This document shows positions 10,699-24,000 of a stretch of 64,000 nt of DNA, piece by piece. The DNA lies in the NCBI GenBank assembly GCA_036785705.1, contig JAWUZG010000036.1:15929501-15993500 (forward strand). Reading direction: 5' to 3'. Below the pieces are notes generated by a model that saw only the letters and a program-made list of their open reading frames with translations, was not told where the DNA came from and made no database searches. The stretch's first letter is position 1; each line of letters opens with the position of its first letter. The stretch is from Acanthornis magna. Its lineage: Eukaryota > Chordata > Aves > Passeriformes > Acanthizidae. The translations under genes were made by a program, and so were the position numbers.

Positions 10699-13600
10699 GT
10701 GAGTATTTTAATACCTCTACTGCAATCCTTGACTGCTCATTTTTGTAAATATTTATAATAACTTGAGTTCTTACATTCCTTTAGTGAGGAGCAAGTGATC
10801 AAAGTAAGTCCTCTATTTAATTTCTTTATTATTTTTGTGACTTGATTTTTTTTCTCCAATATCAACAGTCCCTCTAAAATTTTCATCCATCTTAAAATAA
10901 AGATACTGGCTTGCAGACTAGTTGTCTAAAATTTTGCGTGTTTCTCTCAACAGGCCCTGGGCTGTCCTCCTCCTCATCCATGTGCTACATCTCCTGCTAG
11001 CATGATCCAGCTTTGCAAATTCAACATTTGTGAGTTGGCATTGCCTTGGCTTCTTTCTTCCCAGGCTGGCAAACTTTCGCATGGGATCCCCATGCCATCT
11101 GAACTCTGTTTTCTTGGCCTTGCCAAGTCACTCCACTGATAAAGAGTAACCTTACTGATCAAAAAACTGGGAATAGATCACTTTCTTGGACACTGAAAGA
11201 TACTGTAACAACAGTGTGACGTTTACATGACGCAAATATATTTTCTTACTGTGTTTTAATGTTCTTAAACAAAAAAGTAAGCATATTGGCAGTAGGTGAA
11301 GTAACAACTTCAAAACAAATGCATTAAACATAAAAGTCACTGCAGGTTTTCTCTGTCAAAACTAAAACATAAAATTTACATGGCTGTGTAAATATACAAA
11401 GCAAGAACACCACAGGCAAATGTTTACAAGACACATGTTTAGCCAGTATCATTGTGTTCCAGCAGAAAGCAGAAATGCCAAATGAGAAGTCCTGGGCAGT
11501 TGTTTATTTTGTCAGACGCTGCGGGTTTGTGGAACAACATTAAGTGAGCAGTGCTTGTGCTGTTTAAAGATGGATGATATGCTCATCAAATATTTTAGAT
11601 AGGACATTTATGATTTACTTGTTAGCTGATGTTCATATTGTTACTCTTACGTGAGATCTCAATAACCACATTAGTTTCAATGTCTCTTAGAGCTGCTCTT
11701 TCACCAACTGTTATTTCAGGGATGACTCTTTTGTTGTGTCAGAACCAAAATCATTGTTATCACTTAGAAGTGAAACCTTCTCATCTCTGTTTGTGGTGTC
11801 TTCACCTTATCACTGCCGTCACTCCCATCAGCATACCCTACTTCAAGATAAGTGTCAGGACGAGCACTTAGCTCAGTCACCCAGAAGAAATTAATGCCTG
11901 ATGCTATTTCACATTTTGTGTGCCACGCAGATTCAGTCTTTCATTGTCACAGCCTTGACAAGCTTTTACAGTTCTTTTTCTGAATAAAGATGTGCCAGTA
12001 ATACTAAAGATTTTTGAACACCTTTGGTGCATTCCTTAGTTCCTCTGGACCTTGTGACAGCCATGCTGTGGAGCCTCCTGGAGAGCATACTGGAAACTCC
12101 TCCACCTATGTGCGTGTGCTTGAGTGATATCATGGTGTGACAACAGCTTCCAAGAGAAATTTTCCAGAAAATATAGGGATCTTATCATTGAACTTTTCTC
12201 CATCATTGAGTTGTAGGTCTGGTAGCAAAAGAGCTGAAGAGGAAGGATGTGAAGTCTGGCCTTGCTGAGGGACAGGGCAGTTTAAGAGCATGAAGACTGA
12301 GAAGTACGGCAATTAGGGGCTCTGACAATAAAAGATGTCTCTAACAGTACTGCCTGCAGAAGCAATGCATTTGGTGCTGCCTGGAGAATGGGACAGCAGG
12401 CTGTGGTGCAACTGGAAGTGTGTCACCCCTTGTCTAGGCAGATGTTTGATGGCAGTGCTGTCAGTTTGTAGTGGCATCTTGGAATAAACCTAAGGGGAAG
12501 TCTGAGTGTGCGCACCCTCTGGGTTGCAGTGACTGAGGCAGAGGCTGGGCCACAAGAGGTATAAAAGCTTAAAACTATGGGAAAAATTACTGGCAAAAAA
12601 CCCCAGGCAGTCATTGTGTTAGGTAAAGATTTGAGGACTGTGTTTTGGACCCAGTTCTGCCTAATTTTGATTCTGGGTACTTACGTCCTTATACTGTCTT
12701 TGGAGTGCTTGGTTTTCAAGGGTGAATATGTCAGAAAGGAAATTAAGTGTTAAAGCCAACTGGGGAAGCTGACTGTTCCAGGTGGGGTAATGTTGCACAG
12801 CCCTGTGTGGCTTTCCTTCCCTCCTCTCCCTTGCTTTCCACATTTCGTAATTTACTTTTTTATTTCCCACAGCTATAATTGACAGAGACAAGTACTGAAG
12901 ATGAAATACCTTTTTTTCCATAGCCATAAAAATAGTTTCCTTGGGTTTATTAACAGCATATGCATGTGCGTTCAGCATCCTCTCCAAAATAGACAATGAC
13001 CAGGAAGTACTCATTTTGGCAATGCATTCGGGGTTAGAAATGTTACTGTTTTCAAAGCATTTCACCAGAGTCATTAATTATGTGCTAGAATGGGGAACTT
13101 CGACCAAACAAAACTAAGGGAAATTACATTTCTCTTTCCTGACCTATATAAAAAGCATTTGTGCTTAAATCATATTGAAGGTTTTAAAGGGACCTTTCCC
13201 CAGTGGAATATGCAGAAAAGATAAATGTTCTGCAATATGATTGTTGTTCATTATAACTTAGTAGGATTTGGCTATGTTTCCTCTTCTTTGCAAATGTTTA
13301 GTGAAAGTGTTTATGGGCTCAAAGTCTGAGCAAGGACAGTGCAGATAGGGAGTTTCATTTTATGTTAAGAGCATAAACCAGGAAACTTTCTCCTGATGGG
13401 TAGGCTTATCCCCTCTGAGAAAAAAAACAAATCCATCCCACCCCTGTTCAGTTGCAATGACTAGCATCATGATTTACTCAAAAGCATTGTTTGGATATAC
13501 AGCCCAATTATAGAAAAGTACTGGTAGAATACCTTAATATCTAGCAGAGTCTGAAAGAATTGGGTGAACAATAAATCAAAGGGCTGAAGCATGAGAGTAT

Positions 13601-14929
13601 CCCCTGTCTCTAGTATTGACTGCATTCAATAATCACAGACAGAGGAGAGGTGATCTGGCCTTATTTAGTGTGCAAATGGACCATAGCTACCCAAACAAGG
13701 GAAAAGTCACAACACATCGTATCTCAGAGAGGGACACAATTGCTGTGGCTCTCCTGGACCTCTGTGCCTTCTGGCTGTCCTAGCTCTGTGTGGGATCCCT
13801 TCGCTGGGGAGACCAGCTTCTTCCTCCCCCTGCTGCTGACCGTGCAGCTGTGGGAGTACACAGCAGCGACACTTCTTGGAACAGTGCTGGGGCACATGCC
13901 TGCTTTACTGGGGCCTGAGAAAAAGCCCATTTAGTAAGACTGAGCTCCACTGTCCTCTCCAGTGACAGCTAACCACATAGATATTCATATTCTATCATTC
14001 AAATGCAATGACAATGTATTTGCCCTAAAATACCAGGTTCCCCTTCACTTCCAAATCTGTACTGTCTCAGTGGCAGAAAAGATAAACCTCTAGGTACCAT
14101 CTCCAGTCAGCTCTCAGCCTCCATTCCCTCCACATGCTGCTGTGGATGTGCAAGACGTGTCAGAATACATTGCTTAAAGAATTGTCTGCCTCCTCTGCCC
14201 ATGGTCAGGAAATGCTGCAGCTGCTGGGTCTGATGTTGGGTTTTGAGCAAATTGGAACTGGGAGCTGCTACTCAATTACTTTCTTCCGTTACCCTTCTTT
14301 ATTCTAGTCCAACAAATTTTTTGTTACTGCTTCCATGTTCTAGTGGCTGATCTAAGTCAACAGCTGCCTTTCTCATATGAGACAGTTTGTTCTTTCACTC
14401 TGTTTTTACTGATTACTCATCCCTTTATATAGCCTATTTAATGAGTCACTTTGCCTACCTACCTGCACCAGCATGGTGTGCTACCATCAGTCCCTTGTTC
14501 AGCAGCAATTACCAACCTTTTATTACTGTTTTTTTTCTCCCAAGGACTCCTCCTAATGCCAGCATACTTCATTAGTTTCTAATTTTGCAGAGCACAAATT
14601 GTGGCATAGCTTCAGGAGCTGGAAATAGAATAACTACGTACCCTCTCCTAGAAGTACGCATATGGATTTGGAAGGGAACTAAGGCTGGCATTGCCAACAA
14701 ATGCCTTATAATTACTTTCCATGAACATTTAATCAGGCAGATTTTACTGTCATATACATTTGTTCATTTCAAAATTGTCTGAGTAGACTCTGTGGATGGC
14801 AGTTTGTTGTATTGATCAAACAGGACACTGCTCAAGGCAAGAAAAGCCTACACTCTTCAGATCTTCTCACTGCTGCCCTAGCACAGTGGCAGGAGTACCC
14901 AGACATAAAGTTGATAATGCTTTTATAGA
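10699..14929. other. Unassigned unique DNA
   Basis: No gene or repeat recognised. Open frames such as 12661-13074 (-) and 13650-13934 (+) are short, lack motifs and overlap opposing frames. Confidence 0.55.
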
Positions 14930-15310
14930 TGTCTCCACACTTTTGTCTGGGCAAGCTAATTATGAGTTATTTTTTCGCGTAACTCTCTTTTAGTGCTACT
15001 CTGAGAACAGGAAGTTAAAATGCTGAAATCAATTGCTAGTGTGTCACAGGCAATTTTATAAATATCCATATGAAAGATTAGACTTGGTAGTAACTCTAAG
15101 ACAATGTTAATTTAAAATGAAATAACTAATTGTTGAGATTTGCGTGTTTTGAACTGAAGATGCCTAATACTACCGTTATAATTTGCAAGTGGAATGAATA
15201 CCAAGCAGGTCTGGGACATAGGAATAGCTATGCACGATTGATATGAACAACATATTTCGCAGCCCTGAAATGAGGCTCATTTGACCTTTCTGTCTTGTCA
15301 TGTGAAGGAA
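14930..15310. promoter_or_regulatory. Candidate conserved noncoding block
   Basis: The sequence retains features often seen in conserved noncoding elements: homeobox-type cores (CTAATTATGAG near 14956, ACTAATTG near 15126) and isolated CpGs in an AT-rich context (TTCGCGTAAC, TTTGCGTG, ACCGTTATAA, ATTTCGCAG). There is no coding signal. This is a composition-based impression only; no alignment was possible. Confidence 0.2.
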
Positions 15311-18300
15311 ACCAAGGAGGATTATTTTCTCCTGTCCTTCCTCAAGGTTTGTTTTTGGGTTTTTTTTACAATATTAGATTAAAAAATCCAAAATTCTGTT
15401 TCATTGCCACTGTGATCCTAGCAGGGAAGGGTACACCCCATGAACAGAGAGCTAGTCTTTGACTACTCGATTAATCCCTCCACTGTATCTTCCAACATAA
15501 ATGGAAATATGTTTTTAGATCCAGACTGCACAACTGTATTTGCAAATTAAATCAGGCCATTAAATTTTACCATACATAGGTAAATACCTGTTGCAAATTG
15601 GAGCTGACTGAAAGCTGCCTATCTCAGACCAGGTAATTGGGCACCCTGCACCTGGTACCCTGACCAATCTGTTCTCTCCGAGTATCTGTGTGAGTGGTCA
15701 TGCGTCCACACTGAGGGCTCCTGAAAGTCTGTCTTGTTTCCCCAGCTGCTGGGAGATGAGTTATTTATTTGATCTTTTCAGTCTTGTAAAGCCACCCATA
15801 GCACTCCAGGATATATTATTTTTCTGGCATGTTCTATTATATTGGAAATGTTGGTTATTAAGGATAAAAACAGCTGGGGCTTTTTTAAACATAAAATTTA
15901 TAAAAAATCAGGTCCTTTTTTGATCCCCTGCCATTCAGATTGCATGCAGCTTTTTATTCTCATCTAGATATATTAGTTATTGCCATTTCAGTATTTTTCT
16001 TGGTACTATTATTTTTCAAAGATTGCAGCCTCACGAAATGCTTTCTAAAAAAACAGCTGAAAAAGGGTCATCCAAAATGTCCTGTACATTCAATTAAATG
16101 GCTTTTTATGCCTTTTCTATTAATATGTACTTTCCATCCTGAAAAGGCATCACAAAAATCAGTGCTTCATCCAGCTGAAATAGGCATGTGCCTTGGGACA
16201 CAGTTTCCAAGTAGTCCTTCTCTGTACATTCCAGTCTTGATTTAATCCAGGTTTACCTCAGCTTTGCATTCGCTGATTGGGAACAGGCTTAAGTTAAAGT
16301 GGACAAAGGCACTCTTCAATTGGAGCAAGAGTATCGCAAAGTATCACATTAGCAAGCCTGAGTGGGTACAAAGTCTGTGTATAGAAATCTTTATTAATGT
16401 TCATCTTTGACATAACTTTCCTTTTCACTGATCCTCTGCCTACTGCCATGTTTGCTTTACTTCCGCTGTCCCATGTCTGTGGCAGAGTTAATGGGACTGG
16501 GTTCTCAAACTTCAGAGAAAGCTACAACATAGTCAAAATTTTAGGTCTTTCAATGTCAAATAAAACTTGTCAGAGGGCAGCTCTCCTCCAAGTCAAGGGG
16601 ATGCAGAATGTTATCTTTATCACTGAGCATCAGCTGAAGTAGCTGTGGGGGCATTGGGGCTCATCCGGCACTGCTCAGAGGATAAAGCCCTGCTGAGATG
16701 GGGTTTCCTGCTGCATTGGCACTCATCCCTCTCACACCTCAGTGGTGTTTTTTACACTGAGGTACAGTGGCAATGCAGTGAGCCCAGAGAAGAGCACGTT
16801 GACTCCTCTCCTATCTTGACCCCCTTCAGCCAGTCCATTTTCCTGGTGGGAAAGAGGCCCTTCCCACTGGAAAGGAAGTGTGCTGTGTCATCTGCTGTTT
16901 GCTGAGGAAGGCTGCTGCTCATGCTGGACCATCTTATCTGTAAGCAGAAACATGAGACATAATATTGACCACACAGAAAATTAAGTCTGAATTTCATAAT
17001 CGTGAAAAAGCAAAAATGAGGCAGAGAGGGGAGGGCTCAAAGTGGATTTTCATGTTCTCACTTGGCAGAAGTAATAGCAGAATTTGGATGAGAAGCTGCA
17101 CCACCATTTTTTATCAGAGGTTCCATTTGCAAGAGTTCAATTTCATAGCAGTATGGTAAACCATGAGTTTACCATCACCATGCTTATGAGAAGATAAGGC
17201 TTTATGATGAAGACATCAGGGAGCCCTCATGGCCTGTGCAGTAAATTTGCTGGATGGGAGACTCTTCAGTGCCCTATTGCTTCAGGTACAGCACTAAGCT
17301 CTTGCTTTCTTCCTTGAGGGAAATACAGTAGTTGTAAGAAGAGTTTCCTACAAGGTTCACTCACAATTTTTCAAGGAAAACGAAAATATTTGCTGGGAAT
17401 GCTGGATTTTTCCTTTGGAAAAAAAAATTGATTTTCACTTCTTAACTGCTCATTTCTCTCCATTTTGCTTATGGAAAGATGAAGAAGTGAATTGAGAAAA
17501 AACCTCCAAAACTGGTGAAAAACTGACAGTATTTGGATAATGCCAAACAAAATTTGCAAAAGTAACAACAAAAAATAAGGAGTCCTTTTCTTTCTGAACT
17601 CCATCCCCATTCCCAGTAGATGCTGAATTATCACTTAGACATTATTTTCTTTGAGGAATTTTCCATTTATTTTGATGGTGCTGTGAAGCAGGCAGTCCCA
17701 GGGCTGACAAGGCAGCCTGCTTGCCCAGTTCCAGTGCAGGGATGTGTGCTTCACTGCTCCCTGCTCCTTTGGGTTAAAAAGGCTGTGAAAGCAACTATCA
17801 GAAAATTAGCCTAGCTTACTGCCAGGGCTGGATTTTTGAACTAGTCACACAGGATCTGCAATTTATTATCAGTCTTCTGTGTTCTTTTGGATATTGCCCA
17901 GAGATTATATGTTACAACTAGGTCAAAAATATGCATGGGTAATTTAATAGTCACTTGGAAACTGCCAAATATCTTAACTGGTCTGTCCAGCACAGCAGTC
18001 TGGAATAGAGAGGCCAGCACCTCACCCTTGGAAGGAAGAGGGAGAAATAAATTGGTAATGGGCAGCCAGAAAACAGCCAGCCAGCTGGAAAGTTTCTGAT
18101 TAACCCCTGTTATAAAAAGCATGGAGGATGCTACAATATACTCTCTTCCCCCCCCCCCCCATTTGATTCATATGAAAGACCTTATTGTGCAATATTATTG
18201 TGAACATTTTCCTTATTCATGTGTATTTGAATCATATTACGTTGTTGACATCAGTGGTATGTTCTGGTCATGCTTTCTGTTGGCTGATTAATGCTGGGAA

Positions 18301-20669
18301 ATGATTAGGTAGATATTAGTTACATTTAATAGCAAACATTTTTCTCAGAATCCAATTGTGTATGTATGGTGCTAAATGCATGTTGGGTCATAATTTTCAG
18401 CAGTTCTCACTGCACTACAATAGAGTCCACAAAAACAGTCCCTGCTTGGAAAATTTGCCCACTTAGCTGTGTACCTGGGAAATGGATCTCTGATGATTTT
18501 AGACATGCCTTTTTGAAGGTCAGAGGACTGTTACTTACACAAACAACTGTTATGAAACATCTCTTTTGTTAACAAAAGTAAAACTGTTTTTCCTTTGGTT
18601 CGTGTGTTCCAGCCTCCTTAAGACAGCTGTTGTTGAGTTTGGAATAGGCCTCTCAGAAAGCTTTCCCCCCGCACCCTGCAGACAGGACAGCTATAAGGAG
18701 GGGCAGTGGCTTTCTTGGTTTTACCTCTTTTAATACTTCACTGCTACCATAAATGTTGTTTTCTTTTCTGTACACTTACAAATTCAGTGAAGTTGGGTTA
18801 GGTTTGCAGAGAGAACTGCATTCAGAGACCTTGTGAACAAGACCAGGGCATGCCTGTGAAATGCTCTCTTGAAATGGGTAGTGAGCCCTGAGATGCTCCA
18901 GCAAACAGTGAAACGTCTCTTGACTGATTTTAAAGCAGTTTAACTGAACTTTCAAAAGCATGACTCACAGATCGTGATGACCAACACAATAAGAGCCTTT
19001 TAATTATTTGAACATTACTCTCCAGTTTGAAGAAAGCTGGAGAATCTGGATTACCTTATTTGTTTGGATAATGAAATCTTTCTCCTACACTTTTTCCTTA
19101 ACACCGCCATTGCTTGGATGAAAATCCACCAACAGAGTGCCTGCTGATTTAGATGGAAATGAGCCTGTAGACCTCAGTATTTACTGGGTTTTTTCAATTC
19201 TCAGATCCCCCTCCTACACTTTCAAAGCTCTTTTCTGAGTTGTCCTTGCATCAGAAACATGGCAAACCCAGCATCTGTGAGTTCCATTTAAAACATGCTC
19301 AAAACAAACCTTCTTTACAAATGAAAGCAACCCCTATGGCTTTCCTTGCTGGGTGAGGAGGTGTCTCTCCATGGTGTGGAGAGCCACTGATGTGTGCTAC
19401 CAGCTGCTCTTCAGCAAAGGTTTCAGCAGGAAAAGACAGCAGCTTTCTGCTTCATGGCCATGCTAATGGCCAGGCCATGGTACTCTCCTCCCAGGTAGTG
19501 TTTTGTTGCAGGGAAAGGGCCAAGCAGATCAGTCTGACACATGCTCGAGCTAAAAGCTGACTTCAGGCACAGGGACATGGCTGAGAAGCAGGAGAAGGAG
19601 TTTCAGGTCTCCCAGTCTGCCACCAGCTGACACAAATCCTAGCCGATGGGAAAATCAGGTTTCTCAGATTTTGACAGGCCAAGTTGCCTTCCTGCAGAAC
19701 AGGTGGCACCAAACTGAATCAAGCAAATGTTGCCAGCCCTGGCTTAAATGTATAAACTCAAAATTTTGTCCCAGAGCACTCTATATGCTTGGCCCCTTTG
19801 GCCTTGGGTAAATTGTTTGACAATAGAAGTGTGTCTGTCAGACCATCTCTTAAGCACTGGTTGTCTGGAGAGAGATGATGTTCCTCTCCTTGGAGATGTT
19901 TGGTCTTGGTCAACTGGTTCTGAGCTGGAACCACAGCTGACCCTGCTCTGGGCAGAAAATTGTGCTTGAGGATCCTGAATAGCGCCATGAAAATAAAAGT
20001 TTGCAGAAGTACTACCCTTGTTCTGTGAAAGCTGCCAAGAGTGGAGGGTATTCAATGAATGTTCTATGCATAACTGCATTTATTGACTGTTACCAACTCC
20101 ATATTGCTAGGGAGCCTATCACAACATCTCTGAACTTGTTGCCCAGTTTTTCTTTCATTGTATGACTCAATTACAGATTGCAGAGTAAGATTAGAGGAAC
20201 ATTTATTACCTTTTCTACAAGGAGCCAAAAGGGAGCTTCCCTTATGCTGTTTTGATGTTATTGCTTCAAGAAATGGTCCTTCCTTCCTCCCAGTTCTCAT
20301 CACTTATTTTCTTATGCACATCACAAGCTGGATTTGAGACCTGGTTTTGTTGAAAATGAAGTTACTCTCACTTACTTTTCTGCCATATCACCTCATTTAT
20401 TTATATTAGCAAACACTTGGAGCCTGTGAATTGATTGCTACAGACTGAATATTGTTTAGAGGGTCACTATGAATGTCATGTTGTAAGTTTATACTGCTTA
20501 GAGCTTCAAAGCATACTGACTCCCAGCTGCATTGTTAAACCCATTCTGATAATTCCTCTTGGTCACATGGAAGTAACTGCTAAATTCCCTGCTTCATGGT
20601 ATTTGCCTGCATGCATGTTTGCAGTAGGTGCCCACTCTAAAACTGAATCCCTCAATCCTCTCCATATGG
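15311..20669. other. Unassigned unique DNA
   Basis: No gene recognised. A 13-nt C run lies at 18148-18160. Open frames up to about 110 codons (for example 19744-20079 on minus) overlap others on the opposite strand and have no familiar motif. Confidence 0.55.
18148..18160. repeat. Poly-C run
   Basis: Thirteen consecutive C on the plus strand. It is a simple homopolymer whose exact length is prone to sequencing error. Confidence 0.9.
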
Positions 20670-21098
20670 TCATGGAATCACAGAATCACAAATAGTTTGT
20701 GCTGGAAGGGACCTTCGTAGGACAGCTAGTCCAATCTGTTTGCAATGGGCAGGGACATCTTCAACTAGATCATGTTATTGAGATCCCTGTCCAACCTGAC
20801 CTTGAATGTTTCCAGGGATGGGACATTTGCCACCTCTGTGGGCAACCTGTCCCTGTGTTTCATCACTCTCACTGTAAGAACTTCTTCCTTATGTCTAGTC
20901 TTCATTGAGCTCTATTAGTTTAAAACCATTACTCCTAGTCCTATCGCTGCATACCCTAGTAAAATGTTTGTGCCCACCATCTTTTAAGTTCCTGTTAAGT
21001 ACTGAAAAGCCTCTATAACATTTCCCTGGAGCCTTCTCTTCTCCAGGCTTAAAAATCCCAACTCTCTTGATCTTTCCTCACAGAAGGGTACGTCACAG
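20670..21098 (-). mobile_element. CR1 LINE 3' fragment, antisense
   Basis: The plus strand begins with the complement of a CR1 3' end (TCACAGAATCACA, then 'GCTGGAAGGGACCTTCGTAGG'-like sequence) and continues through landmarks of the family: 'GGGCAGGGACATCTTC', 'CCTTGAATGTTTCCAGGGATGGGACATTTGCCACC', 'TTTAAAACCATTACTCCTAGTCCTATCGC', and 'GGAGCCTTCTCTTCTCCAGGCTTAAAAATCCCAACTCTCTTGATC'. The element therefore reads on the minus strand and is 5' truncated at about 21098. Only the 3' region is present, with no reverse transcriptase. Several substitutions and short gaps suggest a moderately old insertion. Confidence 0.93.
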
Positions 21099-24000
21099 AA
21101 ATGTTTTTCATTACCTTTCACTGATCAATTCAGATGTTGTCCTGTGCACCTTTACAGGCATTTTCAGTAGAGGGTCTTCACCACCAGATAGATTGGATTG
21201 TCCTCTTAAAGGGAAAAAAAAATCCTCCAAAATAACATTATTACAGAAGAGATTTTTCAATAGAACTTTTAATTTCCTTTCTGTGTAGCCATTGGCCAAA
21301 ATGAGCTGACATGCACACATATCTGCTGTGCTTAAAGACAGATAGAAAAGGCCTTTGGGGTTTTGAAACAGTTGTAACCCTGCAAGAAAAGTAAAAAAAA
21401 GAAAAAAAAAATCCCAGAAGTGTAAAACTTGTAGAACTACAATATCGGGGGTTATTATTTTTCCTATCTCCCCATATCTTTCAAACACAGAGTTCAGGAT
21501 TGAAAACACCTCTCACAGATGCAAAGTTTTCTAATAAATTTTGCCTGAAAATGTTATGACAGTATTTACAATTTCTAGATAAGCAGACATAAAATACAAT
21601 TTTCCCACTTTTAAGGGAAGCCTATTAAGTGTTTAAATTGCAAGTGGGAAAAGCAATATACAGAAAACAATTTAAAAATGTAAACTTCAGATAAACACGT
21701 AAACAAAGAATTTCTATGAAGTCAAAGGAATTCAATTACAAGATGTTGAGATTAAACATATACTGCATAAGACAGAGTTTTCTGAGCAAAAACAATTAAA
21801 TTAATCCTATCTATAGTTTTCTGAGTGCTTTGCAGTGTATGAATATGTATTTTTACTCTTCTATCAAAATCCTTCCTCCTCTCCTCTGTTTAATGGAAAG
21901 AAAATGAAAATTCATTTTATAATTGGAAAAATAGGGCAGAGAAAGGATGGACAAGTAGTCCCAAGACCCAGGCAGCTGGCAGAAGCAAGAATCATCTCCC
22001 TGCTTGACCTTTGACTGTCTGTGCCACTGAATCAGTTTGGCTCTTTACTGGTAGGTGCGGTTCTGACCTCCATGAAACCTTTGGGAATGCAATCAGTAAG
22101 GATAATATGCTCTGCATGGTCAGGGCATCCCTAGTTGCAAGCACCCTGCATTTCCACTTTGCTTCAGAGGAGAAACAAGAGCTGATGCGGATGGCTCCTG
22201 GTCCCCTCATCTCCAGCCCCGAAGTTTAGGGGTTAGTAAAGCACAAGGGAGCAATATATAATTGATCCTGCCCTTTCCTGTTTCTCACAGTGGATCAAAG
22301 ACTGCACTCTTGCTGCAGGGAGATCCCCCACGGAAATCTGTGGGATGTTCACAGAAGGGCTTCAGGTGTCTAAGAACAGCCATTTGCCTTCAGATTAAAG
22401 AATATAAATTCCAGGTGGCAGCTCAGAAAAGGAAGCTGAGGGTGAAATTCAGGTGTCTGTGAAGCGCAGACCATGATGAATGAGAAGCCTGTCACTCCCA
22501 ATACACAGTTATGAATGTGGCACCATAAATATGATTCTAGGGTTTGCAAACAGTATCATAAAGTGCCACCACACTGTCCAGTCAACAGTATCTCATGAAG
22601 TAGCCCAGAAAAGCATAAAACTCCTACTTGATTTGGTCCATGTCTTTGAATAAAATCTTGAAAGACAGCACATGACTCTTAAACACGTATGAAGATCTCA
22701 TACAAGCACAAGGTTATAGGGTGTGTGGTTTGGTACCCGGTGGACTGCATTGCCAAACAGATACCTAGGAACCTCTCTTCATGTGTATATGTTAAAACCA
22801 GAAGGATTTCTAAATGTTTATTTTTAAAAGTTTTGCTTACATATAAATTTGTATCTCTAATTTTATTTTTAAAAGTATGCTCTGCATTTGACCTAAATAT
22901 GACTGCTTTGCACCTGGTACCTAAATTTGCCCAAAAATTCAGATTTTTAAAGTGGACATTTGACACAGGCATCATTCACTGGGTTGTGGGCTAGCCCAGT
23001 GGAAATGATCTGCATGGAGATTTTTGTTCATGCTCTGAGCAAAACTCCTTATACGATCTGAAGACGTAGCATATTATTTGTAGACCCCAGCCAAAATCAT
23101 ATCTGAGAAAAGAAGAAAAGTTCCAGCAGAAAAGAAATCAGATCAGAAAACTCTCTGAGTTGGATTTTTGACTTTTCTCTGTTCTTAAGAAAGGGCTGGG
23201 TATGAAAATCAGGCAAGGATAAAGAACATGGATCTTGTGGGAAATGTGATGCTCTCATCAAAGGGATTGGGATGACTGCTGAGCTTTGACCACAGCATGG
23301 GGTGAGTTCTGAGTCGTGGGTCTATGTCCAGGCTTCACAGCCTGTCCTGCTGCTGCTTCTTACCATCCCCCTGCCTCAAAAACTCTGTGAAAAATACTGC
23401 TGCCAGGGTGCCTGGGCTAGGCAAAGAGAGTAAGGGGGAAGAAACAGCCTCTTTTTTTTGCCTGTACTAGAATCCCATCTCCCAATCCTGCTTCTGACCA
23501 AAGGAGGGTTTACCTCACTTCCCCTCTGTTGTACTTGGGGCAGCAGAAGTGTCTGTTGTATCTGCAAAAACATATGCTGGTCAGTGCCAAGAATTTTTGC
23601 ATGCTTCAGAGCAGAGTCCAGATTTAAGGCAAGATTCAAAGAAAGATGGGAAGATTATGCCATGGGTATTTAGTTAAGGACGTTTGACACAAAGGAAAAT
23701 ATGGGAGGAAAAGAAAATAATTTGGGGCAAAATTGGCCTCCTGGCAGTAGGAGTGCAAGGTTAGTGACACATGGAGCAGGGCACAAGGAGCTTTAAAGTT
23801 GTGATGAGATACTTATCCTGGATTTGACAGGTATGGACTAGCTCGTGGCTTAACAGGAACAAGCAACTTCCCAGGATCTTCACAGCAGTGCCGTGAGTGC
23901 TGGAAGTGGGACGTGTCTTTGTCTGGCAATGCTGGAGAAAAAGGCATGGCTGTCCTCAAAGTGAGCACAGGCAAATGGTGTAGTTCAGCCCTGCTATGGG

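Noticed and set aside
10780..10804. Possible 19-bp microexon
   Set aside because: It has splice-like borders but would give an immediate stop in the compatible phase and is too short to support.
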